Below, piece after piece: positions 11,103-22,062 of a stretch of DNA of 64,000 bases; position 1 is the first letter of the stretch; each line of letters starts with the position of its first letter. The stretch lies in contig JAKCPI010015033.1 in assembly GCA_023213315.1 (NCBI GenBank), forward strand, positions 247,838 to 311,837, given 5' to 3'. A program made the translations under genes and the position numbers. The DNA comes from Euborellia annulipes. Lineage: Eukaryota > Arthropoda > Insecta > Dermaptera > Anisolabididae. The notes beneath the pieces were generated by a model that searched no databases, had not been told where the DNA came from, and was given only the letters and a program-made list of their open reading frames with translations.

Positions 11103-11580
11103 ATAATATAAAAAAAAATTTAAAAACAACGCTTTTATAAATGTACTAAAAAGAGAAAATAATTATGTATAATTTCTTTAAAATTATATTATAAATTAAT
11201 ATATGTTACTAAAACTAAAAGCGTTGGGCGCGCAAATTAACAATCTCTTGCAATTTCCATTGCAGAGGATAATCTAAGCTTAATTCACCGATACATGAAT
11301 CCAAAAAAAAAAAATTAATTAATCTAACTGGTACATTTGAGTCACTTCAAACTGTTTTGCCTAACTACCCGCCAAGTCTATGGTATGAAAATGTATTCAT
11401 AAAACATATAATAGGCCTATTTATACAATTAAAATTTGCAAATACCGCGCCCAACGCTTTTAGTTTTAGTAACATATATTAATTTTTAATATAATTTTAA
11501 AGAAATTATACATAATTATTTTTCTCTTTTTAGTACATTTATAAAAGCGTTGTTTTTAAATTTTTTTTTATATTATTTTA
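11103..11580. mobile_element. Foldback element between two inverted HER copies
   Basis: Left arm 11103-11232 and right arm 11445-11580 are reverse complements with outer ends AACGCTTTTATAAA and inner ends AAGCGTTGGGCGC. The layout parallels the foldback at 8842 but the sequence differs. The 210-bp centre is unique. It is flanked by HER left ends in opposite orientation. Confidence 0.65.
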
Positions 11581-11586
11581 TTCTAT

Positions 11587-12285
11587 TACTTTCGCTTACT
11601 TATATATGTATATGTTGGTATATACAGTATATAGAGAGAAAGTATTGCGATCATGTCAAAAATTCGATTTGTTTAGAGATTTTGACGGATATACACGTTT
11701 AGAGGTCCCCTGAATCCAAAAAAGTGGATCCCGCAAATTGGTCTGTATGTGTGTGTGTGTGTGTGTGTGAACAAATAATCTCAAGAACGAAGAGAGCTAG
11801 GAGGTTGAAATTTTATATTCAAGTCAGGCACCCCCCTGGCAGAGGCGTACCGAGGCAGTTGGAGGCCTGGGGCGGCACTAGAAGAGGGCGCCCTATATTG
11901 AATTTTTTTTTTTTTTGGGGGAGGGGGGTAAAAAAATATTTTACCTTTTTTTAGAGACGCCAAATTTTTGCCGCCCGCGGAACGAAAATTTGCCGCCGCG
12001 GAAAATTTTTAAAATGTTTCCACGCCCTTAGATCCGGCCCTGCCGCAAGGGGGGTTGTATGGGGCCTATGTCGGCTCGGGGCCTGGGGCGCCCCCCCTTC
12101 GGTACGCCACTGCCCCCCTGGCACGTGACACGAAGCTTTTGATCAAAATCGCCCAAAAAGAACTAGTCCTTTACTGATGTACTTATGTACTTTTTCATTT
12201 TTTTTTTTTTTTTTTCAATTTTCTCAAAATTCGCTCCAACGATTTTGTTTAAAATTTAAAAATCAATTATTTTGTAGATCGTTAT
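11587..12285 (+). repeat. HER repeat, 3' truncated, split by a hAT MITE
   Basis: Starts at ATTACTTTCGCTTAC and proceeds through (TG)n at 11750-11769. Bases 11840-12112 are inserted in the GGCACCCCCCTGG stretch. The copy fades after CAATTATTTTGTAGATCG, before the core. Confidence 0.8.
11840..12112. mobile_element. Non-autonomous hAT element, 273 bp
   Basis: Termini CAGAGGCGTACCGAGG and CTTCGGTACGCCACTG are inverted repeats of the CAGNGGCGTACC type. The host sequence CCCCCCTGG is duplicated on both sides (11831-11839 and 12113-12121), which matches an 8-bp hAT duplication extended by the C-run. The interior is G/C-run rich and non-coding. Confidence 0.85.
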
Positions 12286-12333
12286 TTTTGAAAATATACA
12301 AAATAAATGCAAACCCCAAAATGGCCTCAGTAG

Positions 12334-13235
12334 TAGGGTTGGTAGATTCGGAGGCTGAATCGATTTTCGATTTTTAAATCGATATCCAAAATCGATTTAA
12401 CCAAATTAATCGATTTTCGATTTTTTTACAAAAAATCTTTCACTATGCCCATAACTGTGCTTGTCACACCAGATTTTTGAGTGGACATATATTTAGGTTC
12501 CGACAGTAAGCTTAAGGTACATTTGAATTCAAGATTTTTTTTCTAAAACATCCTTTTTTTCTCATTCACACACATTCACACAGTCTTCTCGGAAACTTAG
12601 GCCATTTAAGACTTTTACGATATCCGTTATTGATAATACACACATATTAGGGGTCCAGGCATTCTTATTTAAGCCATTTGGTATCCAAATGGCTTAAATA
12701 AAATCATCGGACTGCCTGGGCTCCGAATCCGCGACTTTTGGTATACGAGGTTAGCATGCTAACCACTACACCAAGCCCCAAGGGCTGAATTCAAGATTAA
12801 AATTTATAAACATGGGGAAATATTTATATTTTGTTACCATTGCAACAAATTCTCCTATCTTTCCTATGAAATACAAGAGTAAAGTGTACTTCAAAATGAG
12901 AATATACATTTTAAAGAGCATCTAAAAAATAATTGATTTTTGAATTTTAATCAAAATCGTTGAGGCTATTTTTAAGAAAATCAAAAAAACCTGAAAAACT
13001 ACCTCAGTAAAGTACTAGTACTTTTTAGCCAATTTTAATTAACCGCTTATTTTCTCGCTCCAGGGGGTGTCTATCTTAAATTCCAAACCTCATAGCTCAA
13101 ATCCTTCAAGCTTAAAATTGAACACAGACGGACAGATCATGTCGCTAAAATCACTTTCTTGGAAAAACGAAAATCGAAAATCGGCCGTCAAAAATCGATT
13201 TTCGATTAAAATCGAAATCGATTCGACCAACCCTA
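12334..13235. mobile_element. hAT-like element hAT-A, copy 1 (902 bp)
   Basis: Ends are TAGGGTTGGT and ACCAACCCTA, followed inside by many ATCGATTTTCGATTT repeats. The 8-bp target duplication CTCAGTAG is perfect (12326-12333 and 13236-13243). The interior is a truncated HER sequence in minus orientation (about 12437-13163), itself split by a SINE. A related copy is at 14160-17384. Confidence 0.9.
12537..12785 (-). mobile_element. SINE-1 (tRNA-derived), full length
   Basis: On the minus strand it has a tRNA-like head (GGCTTGGTGTAGTGGTTAGC as box A region, a GATTCGGAGCCC box B-like stretch), an internal palindrome AAGCCATTTGG/CCAAATGGCTT and a GTGTGAATG-rich, A-rich tail. The 13-bp repeat TGAATTCAAGATT flanks it (12524-12536 and 12786-12798). 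Confidence 0.9.
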
Positions 13236-13867
13236 CTCAGTAGCCGAGAGGGAGAATTTAAAAGACAAAATATGAGCCTTGGGGCTTATTCTTCATAATT
13301 AAATAAATATTGAATTGCTCCTTGGCTTATTTAATAATTCACTTATAAAATGCATAAGAACAAAAAGAGCAAATGTCAATACGTCGTAAATAAAAGTTTG
13401 TCTCTTGCCAAATACGATAAATAAATAATTCAATGTCTTGTCTTCAATATCTGAGACGAATTTATATTTATATTTATTCCCTTAAATGGCCTCCAAAGAG
13501 GAAGGTTATGGAGAAAATCAAAATATATTTACAATAAATATTATGAAATGACTGACGCAAGGCGGCTGCCAAATGAATTGAATAACCCAAATCGATCGAT
13601 TGTTCCCAATCAAATAAAACGGTGATTTTAATCCCCACAATCGTGGCGGTTAAGTGATGCAAGCTCGGGATTGGTGACCGCGGGAATATACATTTTAAAG
13701 AGCATCTAAAAATTCTATATTTTCAACAGGCGTCAGACCGTGCGACGGGCCGGTCCTTTGCGGTCGAAAAAACCCATTCACCGCCGACCCCGCACCGCGG
13801 GATTAAGGCTAAGAAAGAAGAAAAGGATATCATTGTAAAAATGATTAAATGATCCTCCGAAACAAAA
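13236..13867. other. Unassigned sequence with a tiny HER piece
   Basis: Bases 13680-13712 match the HER interior (ATATACATTTTAAAGAGCATC). A short GC-rich patch (13728-13805) and no coding signal were seen otherwise. Confidence 0.4.
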
Positions 13868-13965
13868 CATAAGAAATTCAGTGGATCAGGATGCAGCCAC
13901 AACGTTTTATTTATTTTTTGCTCTCGAGACATTTCGAGGACACGTCACCCTCTTCATCAGGAAAT
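13868..13965 (-). mobile_element. Penelope-like remnant with hammerhead-like motif
   Basis: On the minus strand CTGATGA, a GAGG/CCTC stem, GAAA and TGTC occur in order at 13960-13928, followed by an AATAAATAAAACG ... GGCTGCATCC stretch that parallels the AATAAAG ... GGCTGCCTTC of the 8.3-kb element. Stem I does not pair well, so this is probably decayed. Confidence 0.55.
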
Positions 13966-14804
13966 TGTCAAATGGTAATGAATTTTTACTTTTTGTCAAA
14001 ATATTGTGATTTCTACAGTGACGTAGCAATTCTGTTTTTTTTTTTTTTTTTTTGAAAGGGGAAGGGTTGAAATCTCTTTTAATTTGTTTTAGATGCTTAT
14101 ATGTATAATATTTATATTCGGTTTCGGATCATAATGATTTTTCAATGATGTCATTAAATTAGGGTTGGTCGAATCGATTTCGATTTTAATCGAAAATCGA
14201 TTTTGAGCGTCGATTTTCGATTAAAATCGAAATCGATTCAGTGTTTTGAAAAAATCGAAAAAATCGATTTTCCAAGAAAGTGATTTTCCCGACATGGTCT
14301 GTCTGTCTGTGTTCAATTTTAAGCTTGAAGGAATTGAGCTATGGAATTTTATATTTAAGTTAGATACCCCCCTGGAGCGAGAAAATTAATCTGTTAATTT
14401 AAATCGGCCAAAAAGTACTAGTACTTTACTGATGTAGTTTTTTCAGGTTTTTTTTGATTTTCTTAAAAATAGCTCCAACGATTTTGATTAAAATTCAAAA
14501 ATCAATTATTTTTTAGATGCTCTTTAAAATGTATATTCTCAATTTGAAGTACACTTTACTCTTGTATTTCATAGGAAAGATAAGAGAATTGATTGCAATG
14601 GTAACAAAATATAAATATTTCCCCATGATTATAAATTTTAATCTTGAATTCAACCCTGGGGACTTGGTCTAGAGGTTAGCATGCTAACCTCGTATACCAA
14701 AAGTCGCGGGTTCGGACCCCAGGCAGTCCGATGATTTTATTAAAGCCATTTGGATACCAAATGGCTTAAATAAGAATGCCTGGACCCCCAATATGTATAT
14801 TAAT

Positions 14805-16734
14805 TAGGAACCGACCGAATATTCGGTTTCGGTTACGGTTTCGGCCAGTTTCGGCCAAAAATCATGGTTTCGGCCGTAGTTTCGGTTTCGGCCAAAAAGT
14901 GGCCGAACCTTTCGGCCGGCCGAAACCAGAGTCTGAAAAAATGGGATGAGACTCGCATGCAAAAAAAAAAAAAAAGGTCAAATAATTTGCACTTGTAGTC
15001 CAGTCAAATTTCACATTAAATTCGCAAATGCGAAATAACGCTGCATTTTTGGTATGTTATTTTGACCCCTTAGGAGAGTGTGAAACCACATTTGGCAATC
15101 AAAAAAAAGTTGTGCTACCTGCATAATACGAGAAAAATTTCAAAATTTTCGGACATTTTTCAGTTTTTTCAGTTTAATTAAAAAAATATGGGCTTTTGAC
15201 ATTAGTTGTTATTATCATTTTTAAAGTGCATTAAATTTCAAACAATTGAAGCCAAACCACAACTTTGTAAGTTTAATAGTTTTTGAGATATGATGCAATT
15301 TCATGTAGGGCTATTTAAAACTTGTATTATTGGAATTTTTGTTTTTTAAGTTTATAGGAGAACTATAAGAGCTAATGACCCCGTTTTGCGCTTAAATGAA
15401 AGGTAATTAAATGTGCTAAAACTCAATTTATCACAACTTTTCTCTTAGCATGAGCCGTTATGTCGATATTGGGCTTTAAACATAAATAAAATTAAAAATT
15501 CTAAAATTTCTGTTGTGTTTTAAGCCCAATATCGACATAACGGCTCATGCTAAGAGAAAAGTTGTGATAAATTGAGTTTTAGCACATTTAATTACCTTTC
15601 ATTTAAGCGCAAAACGGGGTCATTAGCTCTTATAGTTCTCCTATAAACTTAAAAAACAAAAATTCCAATAATACAAGTTTTAAATAGCCCTACATGAAAT
15701 TGTATCATATCTCAAAAACTATTAAACTTACGAAGGTGTGGTTTGGCTTCAATTGTTTGAAATTTAATGCACTTTAAAAATGATAATAACAACTAATGTC
15801 AAAAGCCCATATTTTTTTAATTAAACAGCAAAAACTGAAAAATGTCCGAAAATTTTGAAATTTTTCTCGTATTATGCAGGTAGCACAACTTTTTTTTGAT
15901 TGCAAAATGTGGTTTCACACTCTCCTAAGGGGTCAAAATAACATACCAAAAATGCAGCGTTACTTGGGGGTTTGCGAATTTAATGTGAAATTTGACTCGA
16001 CTATTACTGCAATTTTTGTTTTTTTACGATTACAAGAAAACTACAAGGGTTACTGACCCCGTACTGCACTTAAATGAAAGGTAATTAAATGTGCTAAAAC
16101 TCAATTTATCACAACTTTTCTCTAAACTTGAGCGGTTAAGCCGATATTCGGCTTTAAACATAAGCAAAACTGAAAATTGTAACATTTGTGAAAATCTTGT
16201 ACATTTTTCAATTATCATATCTCAAAAACTATTAGAGATACGGAGCTGCAAATTGGCTTGAATTGTTTCAAATTTAATATACTTTGAAAATGCTATAAGC
16301 AACAAATGTCAAAAAGCCCATAGTTTTTGAATTAAACTGCAAAAACTGAAAAAAGTGAGAAAATTACGCAGTTTTTCTCGTACTACGCGGGAAGCACAAC
16401 TTTTTTTTTAATTGCAAAATGTGGTTTCGCACTCCCCCAAGGGGTCCAAATAACATACCAAAAATGCAGGAATACTTTACGTTTTGCGATTTAAATGTCG
16501 ATATTGACTGGCCTATTGAGGGAAAAAAATTTTAGTCTCCCTAAAAAAAAGGTAAAATGATTTTCACGGGAGGGAAAAAAAAATTCAAAAAAAAAAAAGG
16601 TAAAATGAAAAAAAATTTTTATAGGAAATACAAGTTTCGGTTTCGGTTACGGTTTCGGCCGAAACTAAGGTTGAGGCCGAATATTCGGTTTCGGTTTCGG
16701 TTTCGGCTGAAAATCTTGTTTCGGTCGGACCCTA
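14805..16734. mobile_element. hAT-like element hAT-B, copy 1 (1930 bp)
   Basis: Ends TAGGAACCGACCGAA and TCGGTCGGACCCTA are inverted repeats followed by runs of TTCGGTTTCGG. The 8-bp duplication ATATTAAT is perfect (14797-14804 and 16735-16742). No transposase frame is found. The centre is a large inverted repeat. Other copies are 56644-56964 and a terminal piece near 28866-28925. Confidence 0.9.
14996..16500. repeat. Large inverted repeat plus a third diverged arm
   Basis: Arm 1 (about 14996-15480) and arm 2 (about 15517-15995) are near-perfect reverse complements around a 40-bp centre. Bases 16040-16500 repeat the arm-1 end, the centre position and much of arm 2 in diverged form. No long frame is shared by the arms. 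Confidence 0.8.
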
Positions 16735-17570
16735 ATATTAATCAATAACAGATATCGTAAAAATCTTATATGGCCTGAGTTGCCGAAAAGACTGTGTGTA
16801 TGTGTGTGTGAATGTGAGTGTGAATGAGAAAAAAGAGTGTGTTTAAAAAAAAATCTTGAATTCAAATGTACCCTTAAGCTTACTGTCGGAACCTAAAAAT
16901 ATGTCGTCACAAAAATCTGGCACAACTTTCGCTTACTGAAGATAAGAGAAAGTTGTGCTGTGCGACGAGTTCCACCAGATTTTTTAAGATATATAGAAGT
17001 TGATGTTTGATTCTCTTGGTTTGTTAAAACTTACGTTATAAGGTTAAACTTAAGTTATAAAGACTAAATATGTTATCCCATATACAAAGACAACATATAC
17101 AATGTGTTGGTCTTTAAAGAAGTTATAAAGACTGAATAAATTGATTTGGGCATCAGTAATGCAACGTTCTATTTTTCTTGTTCTATAAACAGCTTGAAAA
17201 TCGTAAATAGAACCTTAAAATCAACTTATGGGCATAGCGAAAAATTTTTTATAAAAAAATCGAAAATCGATTAAAATCGATTTTTTAAAGGCAAAAATCG
17301 ATTTTTTTAAAAATCGATTATTTGGTTTCGATTTTAAAAATCGAAAATCGAAAATCGATTCAGGCTCCGAATCTACCAACTCTACATTAAATCCTCATAT
17401 TTTTTAGGTTGGATCAAATTTTTGCATAATGCAAATAATTTTGTTCCTCCTGCCGTTAACAATATTGCTTTTTTCTTTTTTACATCTATAACATTATTTG
17501 CTTGAAAATAAAATTCTAGCTGGAGCTCATAATTCTGCCAATAAGTTAGATCAGGATTAAATTCATTTAC

Positions 17571-18232
17571 CTAGCAGAGGCCGCGTCTTTCGGCTCATTT
17601 TCATCTTGATCGGGCATCCACCCTGATTTATTTAAATCCTCGTCGCCACTATTAAGCTTATATACGAACGCGTGCACTATTATTAATAAGTAGACAAGAC
17701 CCCGGGTGCACAACAAATTAATTCAGATAAAGATGAGACTTATCAAATGTTGCATTGTCACGGGACTTACATATGTGTATAAAATTTCAGAGCATGGGGG
17801 ATGCCGGGGGGGGGGCGCCTCCCCAGAAGGCTCGTGCTCCCCCCCCCCCCCCCACCCAGAAAGCTTCCTGCCCCAAGAGAAATTGAGAAAATATGGGGCT
17901 TTCCAGGCCCTCCGGAGGATATAGCTGGTCCCCCCCCCTTTCCCCCAGGCATTCGATTCGAATTTCGATTGGCAGATTTGTCGGAAAAACAGCAAAGCAA
18001 ATTAATAAAAGCGTTGTAAAAATCATAATTCGTTTTTAAAACCTTTTCAACTTTTCCCGGAGGGGGCGGTCATTCCCTTTAATCCGTCACTGGGGATATC
18101 TAAAACGTTGAGTGTAATCAAAATCCTGAGACCAAATTCTTTGATACTTTTGTTTCATATACGAGAAAGTAAATAAAGTTAGCTGCGATTTTTTAGATAA
18201 TATGCATTGTATTTCAAATGTTACAATGCTCT
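17571..18232. other. Possible upstream open frame, then G/C-run repeat
   Basis: Minus strand 17726-17571 is open and includes GDEDLNKSGWMPDQDENE, an acidic stretch that ends at AG/GTAAAT just before the gag frame. It may be the gag leader in a shifted frame. From 17795 to 17955 the sequence is dominated by G- and C-runs and looks like the edge of a G-run MITE. Nothing else is recognised. Confidence 0.3.
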
Positions 18233-18310
18233 CTGGGCTTGGTGTAGTGGTTAGCGTGCTGGCCTTCTGTACCAAAGGCCGCGGGTTCCCATTAATAGGT
18301 TCAAGAGCAA
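18233..18310 (+). mobile_element. SINE-1 head fragment
   Basis: GGGCTTGGTGTAGTGGTTAGC and GCCGCGGGTTCCC match the tRNA-like head. The body is missing. Confidence 0.6.
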
Positions 18311-18867
18311 AAATAAAAATATCTTTCGTTATTATATTCTCTTGATCGCATTCCTCACCATGTGAGATGTTCTCTTATTATCAAGCATGACTCATTAAGA
18401 ATTTTTATTTTTATATAACAAGGAAATAAGTTTAGCTTTCGCACTTGTAAATTTCTCTTAGCTTTAAAGGAAATTAGCTTATCTCTTATAGATATGGTAT
18501 ATTACAACTCATTCATGATTCATGATTCATTCATTCATTATTTATAAACTTTGGTTATTTTTAATTGAATTTATTTCATTTGAGCCTTGGCATTTGGGCA
18601 TTCCAAGGGACATAGGGACATGACTTGGCCAATTAAAACTCGTGAATAATCGCGGGCCTCCCTGAACAACTTGTGATGCGTGCTCTAACTTGATTTTCAT
18701 GTTATTTATTAATATTTCCGCATCAACTTCTTGACCGAATAATTACTTTCTTGAGCCTATAATTCTTTGGGCAAAAAACACAGCACAGTGTTTGGCTAAA
18801 GCAAGAAGAAAAAGTGCCATGGGGGGGGGGGGGGGATTAAATTTAGCTTTTAAATCAAATCGGGCCC

Positions 18868-19035
18868 TTGGCCCCTAGCACAGTGGTAGAGTTCTTGCCT
18901 CTTGTGCTAAGAGCCAGCCAGGGAGGGGTTTGCATCCCGCCTCATGCGAATTGTGTTGGCTAACAACCAGTTGAAATAGAAATAGCGACAGGGTCTAAAT
19001 GGCCTTCCATGCCGAAAACGACCAAAGAATACTAC
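18868..19035 (+). mobile_element. SINE-2 (tRNA-derived)
   Basis: A tRNA-like head (CCCCTAGCACAGTGGTAGAG, then GGGGTTTGCATCCCG) is followed by GTTGAAATAGAAATAGCGAC and the tail GGTCTAAATGGCC ... ATGCCGAAAACGACC. The same tail, with another head, is found minus at 39826 and as fragments near 44824, 46100 and 55478. Confidence 0.7.
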
Positions 19036-19554
19036 TATGCCTATTATTGATGTTTAGATTAGAATTCATAAGTGGATGCTCTTTAGAATCCAGCGAAGAG
19101 AGAAATTTCAATTTTTATTTCAAATTCTGTTCTTTTATGGATTTTAACCCTCTAATCGGGCCGGCCTACAAATTTAGAACTTTCCCAGGATTTAATTTTG
19201 TCTTGAGGCGGAAATAGAGAGAGTGAAGGAAGGTCGTCGTCAGTTAAAGGCCAAGGACTCGGTCACTGTCAAGGCTTGTTTTATTTCTAGTATTCACAAG
19301 TGAATCATTTTTGCTCTATTAAACAAACGTAGGTCGCCCAAGTGAATGACCCGGCCCAGTCAAAAAACTTTGACAGACGCGTTAGCGTTAACACGAGGAT
19401 TGATTAGATAAAAAGAAATCTTTGGACAAATAAGAAGAGAAAAATCAATCAAATACCAGGAAATTGCGAATGCAATAGAAGAGACAAAATTAAATTTAAT
19501 GCAATTGATGGCGTTGGGCTCTTAAAATTTTGATTTTAGGGCGGGTCCAGGGGC
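19036..19554. other. Unassigned sequence
   Basis: No repeat family, RNA gene or convincing coding exon was recognised here. Confidence 0.4.
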
Positions 19555-19930
19555 ACTCAATTTTCTCTTACTTTGCGCTAATTTCAAGTTGCATTCTGAA
19601 CTTGTCCAGCAGTTTTTTGTATCCAAATAGATTTTAGTTTTGAACACCCCCCCCCCCCCCCAGTGACCATTTTGATGGATCAGAGACCCTCAAAACGAGT
19701 ATTTCCCTCCACATCCTTAACATCGAATTTTCGACACGATAACAATATTACAAATATAGGTAAGAGAATGTAAAAATATTGACCTATGTACAAACCAAAT
19801 TTTTAAGTATTGATTTGATTTTTAAAATTTTATATTAAAAATAAAATTTAATTTCCAAGAAAAATATTTTTCTCAAATTTTGAGTGGGTCATTACCCCCT
19901 TTACCCCCCCCCCACTATCATAGAGATATC
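19555..19930 (-). repeat. Short HER derivative joined to a G/C-run MITE arm
   Basis: Bases 19555-19772 have a reduced right palindrome joined straight to the HER left end (GAATTTTCGACACG ... AGGTAAGAGAATGT). They are followed by AAATTTTTAAGTATTGATTT and a C-run, the arm found in CAAGGGCGG-type MITEs at 23638 and 59305. Confidence 0.6.
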
Positions 19931-20040
19931 TGTGTTGTAACGCATGCTGGGTAAATAAATTTTGACTGCGATAAACGATTCTTTTGAATATGAAATTAAA
20001 TTTTGCGCTTGACACACCAGATTTTAAAATTTAAACCTTT

Positions 20041-20556
20041 TTTACTTTCTCTTACCTATGTATATATATATATAGAGAGAAAGTATTGAATTCATGTCAA
20101 AAATTCGATGTCGAGACTTTGGTGGATATACACGTTTTGAGGTCCCCTGAATCCAAAAAAGTGGTTTTCGCGACATGGTCTGTCTGTGTGTGTGTGTGGG
20201 AGTTCAATTTAAAGCATGAAAGAATTGAGCTATGAGGCTGAAATTTTATATATAAGTTAAACACCCCCCCCCCCCCCCCGAGAGCGTGAAAATAAGCTTT
20301 TAATCAAAATCGGCCAAAAAGTATTAGTATTTTACTGATACACTTTTTCAGTTTTTTTCGATTTTCTCAAAATTTGCTCCAACGATTTTTTTTTTTAATT
20401 CAAAAATCAATTAATTTTTAGATTCTCTTTAAAATGTATATTCTCATTTTGCCATTGAAATCTTCTGAAGACCACTTTACTCTTGAACTCCATAGGAAAG
20501 ATAGGTGAAATGGTTGCCATGGTAACAAAATATAAATATTTTCCCATACTTATAGA
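20041..20556 (+). repeat. HER repeat, 3' truncated
   Basis: Begins with ACTTTCTCTTACCTATG after a T-run and extends to CCCATACTTATAGATTTT. The right palindrome is absent. A C-run of 16 (20264-20279) replaces the usual GGCACCCCC. Confidence 0.85.
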
Positions 20557-21149
20557 TTTTTCAACTGCCGACGAGCATCGGCCAAGAGTAATAAATGAAC
20601 GGGTCCATTCGCTGTAAAATTGAACCTTTGATACCAAAATGTTTTTTATTTACAGGATGTTGTACACTAGCCGAAGCTTATTCTACAAAATAGTCAATTT
20701 TCAGGTCCAGGATAAAATCTTGATTTCAAATCTTACTTAGGCATTTTTTATATAATTTTTTACTTTTTTTTTTTTATATATTTGTTAAAGGCAAAAGGTT
20801 GAAGAGGGAAGGGGGAGGGGGGGATTTGTTGATGACCTTGTTCCCTAACGAAATAATTCTCTTCTGCCTGGCTGATGGTTTTTACAAGGCAATCCACTCG
20901 CTCTCTCATTCCCTACTAAGTGAAATGGAGCAAGCAAGTTGCGTTGCGTTGCGTTGAGTGGCGCCGGCGCCGGCGCCAACTCTAGCAGCGAGCGCATAGC
21001 TTTAATGATTGAAAGCATATCTGCCGGAAGCTCTACAATAACTTTCACATAGAATTTTTCGATAGTATCCAAATACATGGATAATTTTGAGCAGAGAGAA
21101 GAAATCAAATATTTATGGCAATCATTTCTAATTTATAGAATGTATAAGC
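20557..21149 (-). other. Unassigned, with an open frame of uncertain reality
   Basis: Minus 21108-20845 is open. From an ATG at about 21078 it reads MYLDTIEKFYVKVIVELPAD and later APAPAP encoded by a CGGCGC repeat. Codon use is protein-like in the first 35 residues, but no family is recognised and no splice context supports it. Confidence 0.2.
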
Positions 21150-21410
21150 TCCAGGGCATGCTGGGGGGGGGTCCTACATGTACAGTAACACACAATTTTT
21201 TCTTAATTTCGGCAATTTAAAGGCGCATTTTGTACTTTTTTGCCAGAATATAAATATAAATCAAATTTTTAAGTATTAATATTTAAAATATTACATTAAA
21301 AATAAATTTTTTTGCGAAAAAAAGTATTTTTTTTCAAATCTCGGGGGGGGGGGGGGGGTAATTACCCTTTTGCCTCCCCCCCTTGTATCCACCCTTGGTT
21401 TTAGCTCGCA
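21150..21410. repeat. Degenerate G/C-run MITE of the CAAGGGCGG type
   Basis: CCAGGGCATGCTGGGGGGGGG, a remnant of the HER palindrome, TATAAATCAAATTTTTAAGTATT and a terminal TTGTATCCACCCTTGG match the layout of 23638-23884. Confidence 0.5.
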
Positions 21411-21519
21411 CTTTTTTCTCATTTCCACTCCGAAGCCTGTTTGTAAGTGATGTCTAGATCGCATGCCGCCCGGGTGGCATTACCGGGGCCTCGGCGATAT
21501 GACAGGATTGTTCCCTGGG

Positions 21520-21968
21520 TATGTTAGGCACCACCATGGGACGTGACACAAAGCTTTTTAACAAAATCGGCCAAAGAGTAGTACTTTACTTACTGATGCG
21601 TTTTTTTCGATTTTCTCAAAATTCGCTTCAATGATTTTGATTATAATTCAAAAATCAATTAGTTTTTAGATGCTCTTTAAAATGTATATTCTCATTTTGC
21701 CATTGAAATCTTCTGAATACCACTTTAGTCTTGTACTCCATAGAAAAGATAGTAGAAATTGTTGCCATGGTAACAAAATATAAATATTTTCACATAGGCC
21801 TACTTATAAATCTTATACATTTGGAAAATCTAATGTACCATAATGTCGGAAACTACTGTAAATACATGTCGACACAAAAAATCTGGTGTGACAAGCACAG
21901 AACATAACTTTCGATTACCCAAGTTAAGAGAAAGTTATTTGCTGTACGATCAGTCACACCAGATTTTA
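21520..21968 (+). repeat. HER repeat, 5' truncated
   Basis: Begins at GTTAGGCACCACCATGG and ends at CACACCAGATTTT with an intact terminal palindrome. Confidence 0.85.
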
Positions 21969-22062
21969 TATAGGCTAATAAAATTCCTAATTGCAAAAAA
22001 TAAAATGATATAATTATAAATAATAATAATATTTTTATTTTATTTATTTAATTTATTTTATT

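Larger units (their letters stand above)
14654..16851 (+). mobile_element. SINE-1, split by hAT-B
   Basis: Head GGGACTTGGTCTAGAGGTTAGC and GCGGGTTCGGACCCC (box B) at 14658-14720, then the palindrome AAGCCATTTGG. The tail resumes after the hAT-B insertion at 16743 and ends in an A-run. The 14-bp repeat AATCTTGAATTCAA flanks the whole (14640-14653 and 16852-16865). Confidence 0.92.
14160..17384. mobile_element. hAT-like element hAT-A, copy 2 (3225 bp with insertions)
   Basis: Ends TAGGGTTGGTCGAATCG and GAATCTACCAACTCTA, with internal runs of ATCGATTTTCG, match hAT-A copy 1. The target duplication CATTAAAT is perfect (14152-14159 and 17385-17392). The interior is truncated HER (from about 14272 to 16984), then about 230 bp of private sequence. 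A SINE-1 and a hAT-B element are nested inside. Confidence 0.9.
14055..17570 (-). pseudogene. Gypsy-type gag relic split by hAT-A
   Basis: Minus strand 17570-17385 reads VNEFNPDLTYWQNYELQ, then FYFQANN, KKKKAILLTAGGTKLF and NLIQPKKYEDLM. This is the W..Y...L..YF.AN...KK..LLT...G...Y.L..NL..P pattern of gag-like proteins from Ty3/Gypsy elements. Beyond the insertion, 14159-14092 continues with a KNHYDPKPN motif typical of the next gag segment, then a stop and a few more matching residues in decayed form. The hAT-A target duplication CATTAAAT sits exactly at the break, so the two halves were once continuous. No protease, reverse transcriptase or integrase is seen. The 5' start is unclear because the frame upstream of 17570 is shifted. 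Confidence 0.7.

Noticed and set aside
12707..12785. tRNA-like gene with A and B boxes
   Set aside because: The same sequence recurs with a common tail and A-run and is flanked by target duplications, so it is a SINE head. The acceptor stem cannot pair fully.
17723..18026. Several overlapping open frames rich in Gly and Pro
   Set aside because: They cross G- and C-runs of a MITE-like repeat, and all frames are open for that reason.
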